From assembly GCA_032718475.1 (NCBI GenBank), contig JAUCBJ010006991.1:1-31430 (forward strand): DNA of 31,430 nucleotides. Direction: 5' to 3'. The notes under the pieces were generated by a model. That model was not told the origin of the DNA, did no database searches, and was given only the letters and a program-made list of their open reading frames with translations. The position numbers and the translations under genes were made by a program. Of the stretch, positions 19,134 to 27,541 are shown piece by piece; positions within the stretch are counted from its first letter, which is position 1, and each line of letters begins with the position of its first letter. The DNA comes from Nemertoderma westbladi. Taxonomy: Eukaryota; Xenacoelomorpha; Nemertodermatida; Nemertodermatidae.

Positions 19134-20929
19134 TGTACGCAGCAACGCAGGGGACTACCAGTCCACAAGTAGCCGGGGGTAAGACCACATCATGGAGTGG
19201 ACAGGGGAAAAATAACAACACAAATAAACATAACCCCAGCACGCCCAGTAGGCCGAACCCAAACAACAAGAATAGTAGGGACTTTGGTACAAACATAAGT
19301 GCGATATGCAACGCACTTTATAAGGATGGCTACAACCCAAAGAGCAAATGCCAACTACATACAAATGCACTTCATCAGACCATGAACTGCAGGTACTGGC
19401 AAGCGCTACCCAGGGAAGATCAGGTAGAATACACGAGAAGAAATGAAATCTGCTCGCGATGTGTGATGAGTGGACATAGAGCCAACCAATGCAAAGAAAC
19501 GCCAATTAAGTTCGGTCAAAGTAAAGGTCAGACGATGGCAACAAGCATCGTAGTGGCGAAGAAAAGAGGAATGGTACTATTAGGGGTAGTACCAGTGCGA
19601 GTAATTGGGGAAGGCAATCGATCAGTGACCACACTGATGCTGGTCGACAGTGGAGCAGCCTTCACATTAGTTGAGGATTGGGTGGCCGAAGAGATAGGAT
19701 TGAGAACGAGGCCAAGTAGAATGGCGGTAACAACCATCTCCAGCAAAGATGAGGTCCTGGAGATGAGGACCTGACGGTGCGCGATAGCAGCGATAGCACC
19801 GGGATGCGACTATGGGGCGACCATCGACCCCATCCAGGTGATAGAGTCAATAAATATCAACGCCAGGTGACCAACCAACATCGAGGTCGAACAATATAAA
19901 TTCCTGGACAGTATTGATTTCTCAATCCCAGAGGTGGACGTTAGGAAGGTATCCATCATAGTAGGAATGGACTGCCCGACGGCCCACGAGAGAATACAAA
20001 CGGTCTTCGGCGAAGACAGGCAGCGTGACCCGGTGGCAATTTTAACACCATTCGGGTGGACGCTAACCGGCCCAATGAAAACCAATATACCATTCCATGT
20101 GTCTGAGAGTTCAGGGTGCATGGTGCCAGGGACTGTTGAAGGGGTAGAGGAGAAACCAGAGACGGGCGATAAGGGGAGACAGCTAGAAGTGGAAGCAACA
20201 CCAAGAGAGTGGGCGGAGGAGAATGGCTTGGACGCAGAAGATTTAGAGACAATGGGTTGGAACAAGGGTCCCAGCAAGTATCGGTATGGAGATGGAGAGG
20301 AGCGGACGGCGAGATGCCCGGAGGACAAACCGGAGGAGTGTCCAGTGGAGTGTCAGGAGGACAATAGTCTGGAGGAGTGTCCGGAAGAGACGCCGGTCCG
20401 GTTGAGAGACATACCAACAAGGGGGAGGTTGACTAAGAAGACAAGATGGAAAGGGAGAGGATGTGAGAGGATTAGACCAGGGGCAGAGAAGCCCATGAGT
20501 AAACATAATAAAGGAGTCAGGAAAGTAGGAGGCGTGTTGCATACGCATGCTGGACTGACGGAGTGCGAGGGGGCATTATATATACAGACATCGTGTATGC
20601 CGAAGGACGAACGGGGGTCATCAAGGCCTTTAATGCCAGCACACATATTAAGGGGGAGGCCAGCAGAGGTGGCATCTAAGATTAAGGATGAAAACAGGGG
20701 CGGCACTATCCCGCCGAACGACGAGTTGAAGGGTGGCACTTTGCCGCCAGGGGATGACCACGAGGAGATCAGTAATACAGAGAGAAGGCAGCACTTACAA
20801 AATTTAAAGACAGAAGAGAACAAGAAGGATTCTACAAGGAGAGTGGGGCAGAGAATTAAAGGACCTATAGGGGGGGCAGTGGGAGAGTTGCGGTGGGTTA
20901 GTAAGAGGGTACATAGTACCGTTAGTTAG
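19134..20929 (+). pseudogene. BEL/Pao-type gag zinc knuckle and protease, continuing into an unidentified charged tail
   Basis: Continuation of the frame broken at 12868. After a Asn/Pro/Ser-rich linker comes the BEL-type cysteine/histidine region (CQLHTNALHQTMNCRYW, then CSRCVMSGHRANQC) and a retroviral-type aspartic protease, LMLVDSGAAFTLVEDW (near 19650), of the DUF1758 kind. TGA stops interrupt it at 19772-19774 and 19868-19870, but the same frame continues into VSIIVGMDCP and ILTPFGWTLTGP, the usual end of the BEL protease. The RT should follow; instead the frame runs open for about 280 residues of Glu/Lys/Pro/Gly-rich sequence with repeats such as PEECPVECQEDN and LEECPEETP, and no RT, RNase H or integrase motif. 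It stops at TAG 20927-20929 in the first unit of a tandem repeat. Pol has been lost or replaced. Confidence 0.75.
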
Positions 20930-21135
20930 TTAGTGGAGTTAGAGGTTAGTAAGAGGGTACGTAGTACCGGTTAGTAGGAGTTAGTGGAGTCAGAGGTTAG
21001 TAAGAGGGTACATAGTACCGGTTAGTAAGAGTTAGTGGAGTTAGAGGTTAGATGGTACGTAGTACCGGTTAGTAGAAGTTAGTTAAAAGTTAGTAAGAGG
21101 GTACATAGTACCGGTTAGTAAGAGTTAGTGGTAGA
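20897..21135 (+). repeat. Tandem repeat, five units of about 43-51 bp
   Basis: Units start with GTTAG at about 20897, 20945, 20996, 21047 and 21090. Each contains GGTACATAGTACC or GGTACGTAGTACC, a small palindrome, followed in later units by GGTTAGTA(A/G)GAGTTAGTGG. The first unit overlaps the end of the preceding ORF. Confidence 0.85.
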
Positions 21136-21630
21136 AGGGTATGTATATTGTAGATATTAGTTAGTAGTGAGCAGCGAGAGGGGGGCATATGAGTACAGCT
21201 GGATAAATCGTGTAGGCCACGCGACGCATACTGTTGTACTGCACAGGCCCACAGAGTAGGCCAGAATGTGGATTATGAAGTCGAGTAATCCATCGGCGAT
21301 AATAAGTAAGTAGTAGCACAGTAGTACGATAGTTAGCACAGTATGATTAAATTAAATTAAAAATAAAATAGAATCAGAAAATTACACAAATGATGGTAAC
21401 AGTAGAAAGAAAATTCTGGAACATAATTAAAGTAACGGACAAAATTACAATTTAGGGTACAATTTAACGGTTTTGGAAATTAAGTAGGAAAAATCAGGCT
21501 ATAACTCAGAATTAAGTAATAAATAGGCCATTGTCGAACTGTACAGACCATCTTAACCTTATCACTCATCTGTATTGCGGCTTGCTTGGCAAGGCACCAC
21601 CTTACAGGTGAGCGAGTGAGAGAGTTCAGA
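21136..21630. other. Leader region between tandem repeat and exonuclease-like ORF
   Basis: AT-rich, no ORF of note. The stretch before 21608 ends ..CACCACCTTACAG|GTGAGCG, which could be a splice acceptor (or a donor). AAGGCACCAC at 21590 recurs at 24206, just after the second ORF. No known element end is recognised. Confidence 0.4.
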
Positions 21631-23034
21631 ATGGCGGGGAAACTGATCAGAAAGAGAAAGGCGGAGTTAGGAGGAAAGGAGATACTGGTGGATTTCACCG
21701 AGAGGCATCCGGAAGAGAAGACGAGGGGATACTACGAGCGGTTAGAGAGAGGTCACAGAGCGCGAGCGCTACAAGACCATTTCAGGGAGGTGCACGAACA
21801 GCGGCTGGTCGGGACCTACGGGACGCCGTCGCTGGATAACGCAATCTTCGAGCATTTCCACTACGTGGTGAAAGGAGACGAAGCGAAGTTCGGGATTCCG
21901 AAGTACGCAAGGGATCCACCGAGGAAGGATTGGAAGAGGTTTGTAGAGTCCGTCAGCAGGGGAGGATACACGGTCCTAGATGATGAGGGGACCGTGGAAG
22001 ACAAGGAAGGTTCGAGGAGAGGATCGGCAGGGTCGGCCAGAACCATACTCCTACATTTGGCCGCGCCAAATGGGGATATATTCCTATTCGATCTAGGGAC
22101 GTATGGAAAGAAGGACGGGCCGAAGTTGAACCGGTTGCCGAAGGCGGTGCAAACCCTAGTGAGAGAGAAGTCGGCGATTCGCGATGATGCGGAGAGAATC
22201 ATCGGTCCGGACACCCCCAACCTTCTGGATACGCAGACGGTCTACATGGCTATGACAGCACCAGACGGGTTGGGACTAGTGGAGAACTCAGGCCATTGTA
22301 GGGTGGTGGCGATGGGCCAGCTAATGGGGCTCGTGTGTCACAAACCAATGGACTGGGGTAAGTTCAGAGAAGAGTACGGAGCGGACTTGTCAAACTCGGT
22401 GAAGTGGGGAGCGAGGCCAGTGAAACAAGAGGTGTATCAATTCCGGAGAGGAGCGATAAAGGTATATCAGAAGCGATATATCCTACAGGAGGACTGGATA
22501 ATGATGGGTTTGCTCAACCTATTCATGACCATGGTTATCGAGAGGGAACCAACGGCATTCCTATTATCGGGATCACCCCTAAGCTACAGAAGAGCCTTCA
22601 AGACGGCTTTCGAGGGTCTGGTAGACCACCCGGGGCTGAAGGGCGAGTCGGTGTACTATAACAGCCGACATCTGGTAGATGGGGAGGTAGATACGCTTTA
22701 TCAGAGATGGGAGCAGCTAGAGGCGGATAGGCGAGAGGCGAAGCGATTGGAAGAAATCGCTAGACAGGAGAGGAGAGAAGCAGAAGAAAGGGAGGAGGAA
22801 GCTAGGGCACAGAGCTACGGCTTCGAGGAACAGGCGGCCTTAAACGAACTTCGTTGGACATCGTCAGGGAGTTCGGGGGAGTCTCTAGGGCGAGAATTAG
22901 GGTGGACGGTGGGATCACCGAAACAGTCGACATCGGGATTGCAGACGACGCCCATACCAGCGGGCGCCGAGGGCGATCAGCCGCTAAGGAGGCTAGGGGA
23001 GCTGGAAGGGTGGAAAGTTACGGGCGAGAGCTAA
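21631..23034 (+). CDS. RNase D/EXD-like 3'-5' exonuclease-fold protein (putative), unclassified element ORF
   Basis: ATG at 21631 in good context (TTCAGAATGG), TAA at 23032-23034; 467 residues. I do not recognise the family outright. The order of motifs resembles DEDD exonucleases of the EXD/RNase D group: YTVLDDEGTV (about 117-126, D.E of motif I); ILLHLAAPNGDIFLFDLGTY (about 144-163, the LLQ.A...G..YLFDL strands); AIRDDAERI, a possible motif II Asp; NLLDTQTVYMAM; MGQLMGLVCHKPMD, where EXD proteins have a LK.L....L...LDK helix; and KRYILQEDWIMMGLLNLFMT for the Y..(x)D helix of motif III. The Tyr-Asp spacing is one residue off, so activity is doubtful. A Glu/Arg-rich coil follows (QLEADRREAKRLEEIARQER, about 366-385). 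The coding strand is purine-rich, as in its neighbours. The next ORF continues in the same frame. The function is inferred. Confidence 0.5.
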   Translation: MAGKLIRKRKAELGGKEILVDFTERHPEEKTRGYYERLERGHRARALQDHFREVHEQRLVGTYGTPSLDNAIFEHFHYVVKGDEAKFGIPKYARDPPRKDWKRFVESVSRGGYTVLDDEGTVEDKEGSRRGSAGSARTILLHLAAPNGDIFLFDLGTYGKKDGPKLNRLPKAVQTLVREKSAIRDDAERIIGPDTPNLLDTQTVYMAMTAPDGLGLVENSGHCRVVAMGQLMGLVCHKPMDWGKFREEYGADLSNSVKWGARPVKQEVYQFRRGAIKVYQKRYILQEDWIMMGLLNLFMTMVIEREPTAFLLSGSPLSYRRAFKTAFEGLVDHPGLKGESVYYNSRHLVDGEVDTLYQRWEQLEADRREAKRLEEIARQERREAEEREEEARAQSYGFEEQAALNELRWTSSGSSGESLGRELGWTVGSPKQSTSGLQTTPIPAGAEGDQPLRRLGELEGWKVTGES

Positions 23035-24180
23035 GGCGGGAAGGGACACAGTGGGTCCACCGGGATACCGGGGTTGGAGCCACTCCCAGAGGAGGGCGAG
23101 GATGACTACGAGTTCGGAGAGATGCCGCCCATCAGGAGGATTGGCCACTTGGACACGGACTGGGTTGGCGGGAGGGTGGTGACGGCCAGTGGGGCAAGAG
23201 CCTTCTGGGATAGACCCGGCAAGCAGGCCTGGGTGCATGAGGAGCCGGCGATGGATTTCGCGGGAAGCACCATCAGGTTGGGCGAGCAACCGGGAACGGC
23301 GCCACGGGTAGTATTCAGGGAGACGATGCCCGGGAGGGGCGAGGAGATCGACGTGGACAGGGACGCTAACGTCCGGAAGTTCGCTTACCAGCGACTCCAC
23401 AGACCGCGGAGATCGCTTGGGACGAAAGACGACGTGGGGCAGGAGACATTGGTGCTCGGCTGTGACTACTGTGGGAGACAGACCCACCAGGAAAGGAGCT
23501 GTTTGTACCGGTTCCAGAAAGGGACTAGTTGTCTCTACTGCCGCGAGTCGAGCCACAGGATGGGGGCGTGTCCACGGTTGCACAACCGGTGTTCGAAGTG
23601 CAACTTTCGGGGGCACTATGGACGCCAGTGCGACTGGATGGACGACGAAGAGAAGTTTAGGATCTTCGAGGAGTGGGCCGACGTCGGGGCCATGACTTGG
23701 CAACGTATGAAGGCCCAGGAGTTCCGGTGGGGCTTCTTTAACATCAATCAGGAGGCCCACATGGAGATTATCAAACGGAGGCTTCCGTTTGCCTACCAGG
23801 AAGTGGCGACGGCGGCGTCGTATGCCGGGGTGATAAATACGCAGAGGTATTTGGACAGGTGGACGCCACAGAACAGAGGAGAGTTCAGGGATTTCTTGGC
23901 GGAGCATGTGCCGCGGGCGATGAAAGTGATCCTATGGGACGCCACCAGGGGGAGACAACAGGGCCACTCGGAGGGGCCACCCGCGAAGCGATACCGGGAG
24001 CTAATAACACCGGCGCCCAAGGAGTCGACGACCGGGATTAGTAAAGAGGTGACGGCGAGGGTCAGGAGCCTGAAAGCAGACAAGACCAAAGGAGCGGCAG
24101 CGACCAGGAAACGACCAAGGGAGGAGGACGACAGAGGGAAAGAGTTGAGGTGGTTCCCAAAGGCAGGTGGAACGAACTAA
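23035..24180 (+). CDS. Triple CCHC zinc-knuckle protein, in frame after the preceding stop
   Basis: Same frame as the ORF before it and open from the base after that TAA; the first ATG is at 23122 (352 residues), stop TAA at 24178-24180. Three evenly placed zinc knuckles, all CX2CX4HX4C: CDYCGRQTHQERSC (114-127 from that ATG), CLYCRESSHRMGAC (137-150) and CSKCNFRGHYGRQC (157-170). Such arrays bind single-stranded nucleic acid and are typical of gag nucleocapsids. A helical region follows (EEKFRIFEEWADVGAMTWQR and on), then a basic tail with RKRPREEDD, a possible nuclear signal. No RT, protease or integrase. It may be made by read-through of the TAA as an exonuclease-knuckle fusion, or start at its own ATG, or the TAA may be a nonsense mutation. 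Confidence 0.6.
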   Translation, partial: GGKGHSGSTGIPGLEPLPEEGEDDYEFGEMPPIRRIGHLDTDWVGGRVVTASGARAFWDRPGKQAWVHEEPAMDFAGSTIRLGEQPGTAPRVVFRETMPGRGEEIDVDRDANVRKFAYQRLHRPRRSLGTKDDVGQETLVLGCDYCGRQTHQERSCLYRFQKGTSCLYCRESSHRMGACPRLHNRCSKCNFRGHYGRQCDWMDDEEKFRIFEEWADVGAMTWQRMKAQEFRWGFFNINQEAHMEIIKRRLPFAYQEVATAASYAGVINTQRYLDRWTPQNRGEFRDFLAEHVPRAMKVILWDATRGRQQGHSEGPPAKRYRELITPAPKESTTGISKEVTARVRSLKADKTKGAAATRKRPREEDDRGKELRWFPKAGGTN

Positions 24181-24865
24181 GACTTCGATGTGGTATGCCT
24201 GGAAGGCACCACGTGAGACGTGCGAACTCCTAAGTACAAATTCAAATAATCTAAATAATTGAAAAGTGCAATTAGTATGTACGTACGTAGCAATCATTAT
24301 TAGTTCAGTAAACAAATGTAATCAAAGTAAGTACTATAGTCATACAACCTTTTTTCCAATTAGCTACTGGGACTGGGGACCAATAGACTATAATACTATG
24401 AGTCGCGGACGAAACATTGGACGACATCACACTTCTTGAGTGCGACGGCACAGGAGGGGGGTGAGACTCGTCAGGAGTGAGTGGATGAGATAGGGGTTGA
24501 GTAACAGTGCGGAGAGAGTGCGGGTGCAATTCAAGTGTGGGGGGGGGGGGGGGGGGAGAAGCAAGAGTCAGAGTGAGGGACGAGGAAGTCCGAGAGTATG
24601 GAGGAATTAGGGTGAAACTGGAGCGGAGTTAGTGGTGAAAGTGTTGGGGAAACAAAAGTCGTGTGAGAGGAGCGCACGATCGGCCCGACACGGGACGCCA
24701 GGTAAACAGGGTAGCGATATCATACCCATAGGGAGCGGCCTGGAAAGCCGGCTCCGAGAAAAATAGTTCCACCCCACACCCGATGGTAGATCGGGATCCA
24801 GCGGAATTGTAGCGCACTAGAGGTGGATGCTATCTTCTCACCGGGAAGATAGCATGGGGGGGGAG
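24181..24865. other. Non-coding 3' region with G-run and hairpin cluster
   Basis: No ORF. A run of 18 G at 24539-24556. Hairpins: CCCGAT-GGTAG-ATCGGG at 24779-24795, and a perfect 11-bp stem ATGCTATCTTC / GAAGATAGCAT with loop TCACCGG at 24827-24855. AGCGGAATTG (24800-24809) is the complement of CAATTCCGCT (24878-24887), so the second hairpin and the purine tract lie inside a larger stem. This looks like a structured 3' UTR. Confidence 0.6.
24856..24865 (+). promoter_or_regulatory. Probable polypurine tract
   Basis: GGGGGGGGAG directly before TGTTAGCG, the classical layout of purine tract and 3' LTR start. Confidence 0.55.
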
Positions 24866-25433
24866 TGTTAGCGTATTCAATTCCGCTAACCAGGCCCACA
24901 CAAAGTTGGTTTTAAGCAATATTGGGAGCACGAGGTTGATTACCAATCAACCTCGTGTCACCCCAATAAACGGGGCGACAAACCCCAAGGGGAACACACA
25001 GCGGGGGTCAGAGGTTACACCTCCGGGAGGGAGAGAGTGATAGCAGCAGGGGGAAACACTCCCAGGGAGATAGGAGGCGAGAAGTGAGTTATTAGCCAAT
25101 GGGGGGAAGGCATCCACTGAGTAATGTAACACGGCCAACCTGTGCAATATATTACCGGTTGTTGTGCCAATTCATTCACTTTTAGTAAGTCAGTTAGTTA
25201 GGGCAGTACCGGAACTCTAATCACCATCTCCGTCTACTGTCAACAATATTAAGCCATTTTACCGGTACACTCTATCATTCACTTTAACTGTGCTATATCT
25301 TATCCGACTATATCATACTCTTATGTTTATATACATCGATCAATCAACAATCCAGAACTCTTTTCACACACACACACGGCGGGGACGCGTAGATTAGACA
25401 CCGGATAAATCGGGATTCTCGGATCCCGTCACA
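24866..25433 (+). repeat. Probable 3' LTR of the element carrying the exonuclease and zinc-knuckle ORFs
   Basis: Starts TGTTAGCG after a purine tract. Contains a perfect 13-bp hairpin CACGAGGTTGATT / AATCAACCTCGTG with loop ACC (24929-24957), then AATAAA at 24965-24970 in the loop between CCCC (24961-24964) and GGGG (24972-24975), as in retroviral poly(A) hairpins. The right end is uncertain; CCCGTCACA at about 25433 would give a CA end. No matching 5' LTR was seen upstream, so the LTR call is an inference from layout. Confidence 0.45.
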
Positions 25434-25540
25434 TTATCACTCAAGAGCAAAAAGGGCCGTCATCAATAATTGATGTCGGTGAAAAAAACTCTAGGAAAAT
25501 TTGTCCGTGATGACAGGCCGTCAAAAAAGCCAGTGCGCAA

Positions 25541-26995
25541 CCTCCATCCCATTCAGACCTCCACCCCATTCGGACCTCCACCCCATTCGGACCTCCACCC
25601 ATTCGGACCTCACCCATTCGGACCTCCACCCCATTCGGACCTCCATCCCATTCGGACCTCCATCCCATTCGGACCTCCACCCCATTCGGACCTCATTCCG
25701 ACCTCCATCCCATCCGGACCTCCATCCCATTCGGACCTCCATCCCATTCGGACCTCCACCCCATTCGGACCTCCATCCCATTCCTACCTCCACCCCATTC
25801 CGACCTCCATCCCATCCGGACCTCCATCCCATTCGGACCTCCACCCCATTCGGACCTCCACCCCATTCGGACCTCCACCCCATTCGGATATCCACCCCAT
25901 TCGGACCTCCACCCCATTCGGACCTCCACCCCATTCGGACCTCCACCCCATTCCGACCTCCATCCCATTCGGACCTCCACCCCATTCGGACCTCCACCCC
26001 ATTCCGACCTCCATCCCATCCGGACCTCCATCCCATTCGGACCTCCACCCCATTCGGACCTCCATCCCATTCGGACCTCCATCCCATTCCGACCTCCATC
26101 CCATTCCGACCTCCATCCCATTCGGACCTCCACCCCATTCGGACCTCCACCCCATTCCGACCTCCATCCCATCCGGACCTCCATCCCATTCGGACCTCCA
26201 CCCCATTCGGACCTCCATCCCATTCGGACCTCCACCCAATTCCGACCTCCATCCCATTCAGATCTCCATCCCATTCGGACCTCCACCCCATTCGGACCTC
26301 CATCCCATTCGGACCTCCATCCCATTCCGACCTCCATCCCATTCGGACCTCCACCCCATTCGGACCTCCACCCCATTCGGACCTCCATCCCATTCCGACC
26401 TCCATCCCATTCCGACCTCCATCCCATTCCGACCTCCATCCCATTCGGACCTCCACCCCATTCCGACCTCCATCCCATTCCGACCTCCATCCCATTCGGA
26501 CCTCCATCCCATTCGGACCTCCACCCCATTCGGACCTCCATCCCATTCGGACCTCCATCCCATTCGGACCTCCATCCCATTCGGACCTCCATCCCATTCC
26601 GACCTCCATCCCATTCGGACCTCCACCCCATTCGGACCTCCACCCCATTCGGACCTCCATCCCATTCGGACCTCCATCCCATTCCGACCTCCATCCCATT
26701 CGGACCTCCACCCCATTCGGACCTCCACCCCATTCGGACCTCCATCCCATTCCGACCTCCATCCCATTCGGACCTCCATCCCATTCGGACCTCCACCCCA
26801 TTCGGACCTCCACCCCATTCCGACCTCCATCCCATTCGGAATCCACCCCATTCGGACCTCCACCCCATTCACCTCCACCCCATTTGGACATCTACCACAT
26901 TCGGACCTCCACCCCATTCGGACTTCCATCCCAGTCGGACCTCCATCCCATTCGGACCTCCACCCCATTCGGACCTCCATGCCATTCGGACCTTC
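25541..26995. repeat. 17-bp minisatellite, about 85 copies
   Basis: Unit ATTCGGACCTCCACCCC, varying mainly at two sites: CCACCCC or CCATCCC, and TTCGGACC or TTCCGACC (also ATCCGGACC). Because 17 is not a multiple of three and the unit has no stop on either strand, long ORFs of up to about 550 codons run through it in several frames on both strands; they show a 17-residue period (HSDLHPIRTSTPFGPPP) and are not genes. Blocks with TTCCGACC-CATCCGGACC recur near 25685, 25797, 26003 and 26156, suggesting higher-order copying (153 bp, nine units, between the last two). Confidence 0.95.
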
Positions 26996-27541
26996 ATCTT
27001 CTGTGTATACAGATACTGGTACTGCAAAACAAGTTCAGGAGATTCTCGCGTTTTTTTTTTCACTAAATCTTGCATGGGTGTATAGTAAATGTTTTGTGTG
27101 GTTTAGTATGCGTCGTTGAAAATGTAGTAGTATTACTGATACTGAATGAATGAATATGATATATATGGTAATTATACTAGTAAGTTCTTTAATGGCACCA
27201 ATACAATATAATAATTACAATTAATTGATTATTTTATTGAATTACAATAAATCAGGATTATATTGTTATCTACCTATACACCTCCATATTGATTGGGTAC
27301 AATATTCATCAATAAATTATTCCGCCACCAAAATTGGGAACTAACTTAATAACGTCACAACAGGCCAATTCAATTTAATTTGATTAAATTGTAATTTAAC
27401 ATGTTATATCCAATCTGAATTGATTGAAGTCTAACGTAATTCTTAAAATATGTTCTGTCATTGAGTTGGGCCACTGTGATATTAAAATAGTGTGACTTCT
27501 TATTTGCCACAAATTGTTGTTCAAAAGTATATTTTCACAGT
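26996..27541. other. AT-rich spacer
   Basis: No gene seen. It lies downstream of the minus-strand ShKT-like gene and should include its 3' UTR; TTTATT at about 27231 could be its AATAAA signal. Confidence 0.4.

Noticed and set aside
24661-24780. tRNA gene or tRNA-like structure
   Set aside because: Several stems are present but no A/B box pair or cloverleaf could be fitted.
25470-27119. ORFs of up to about 550 codons on both strands
   Set aside because: They are the 17-bp minisatellite read in cycling frames; repeat length and absence of stops explain them.
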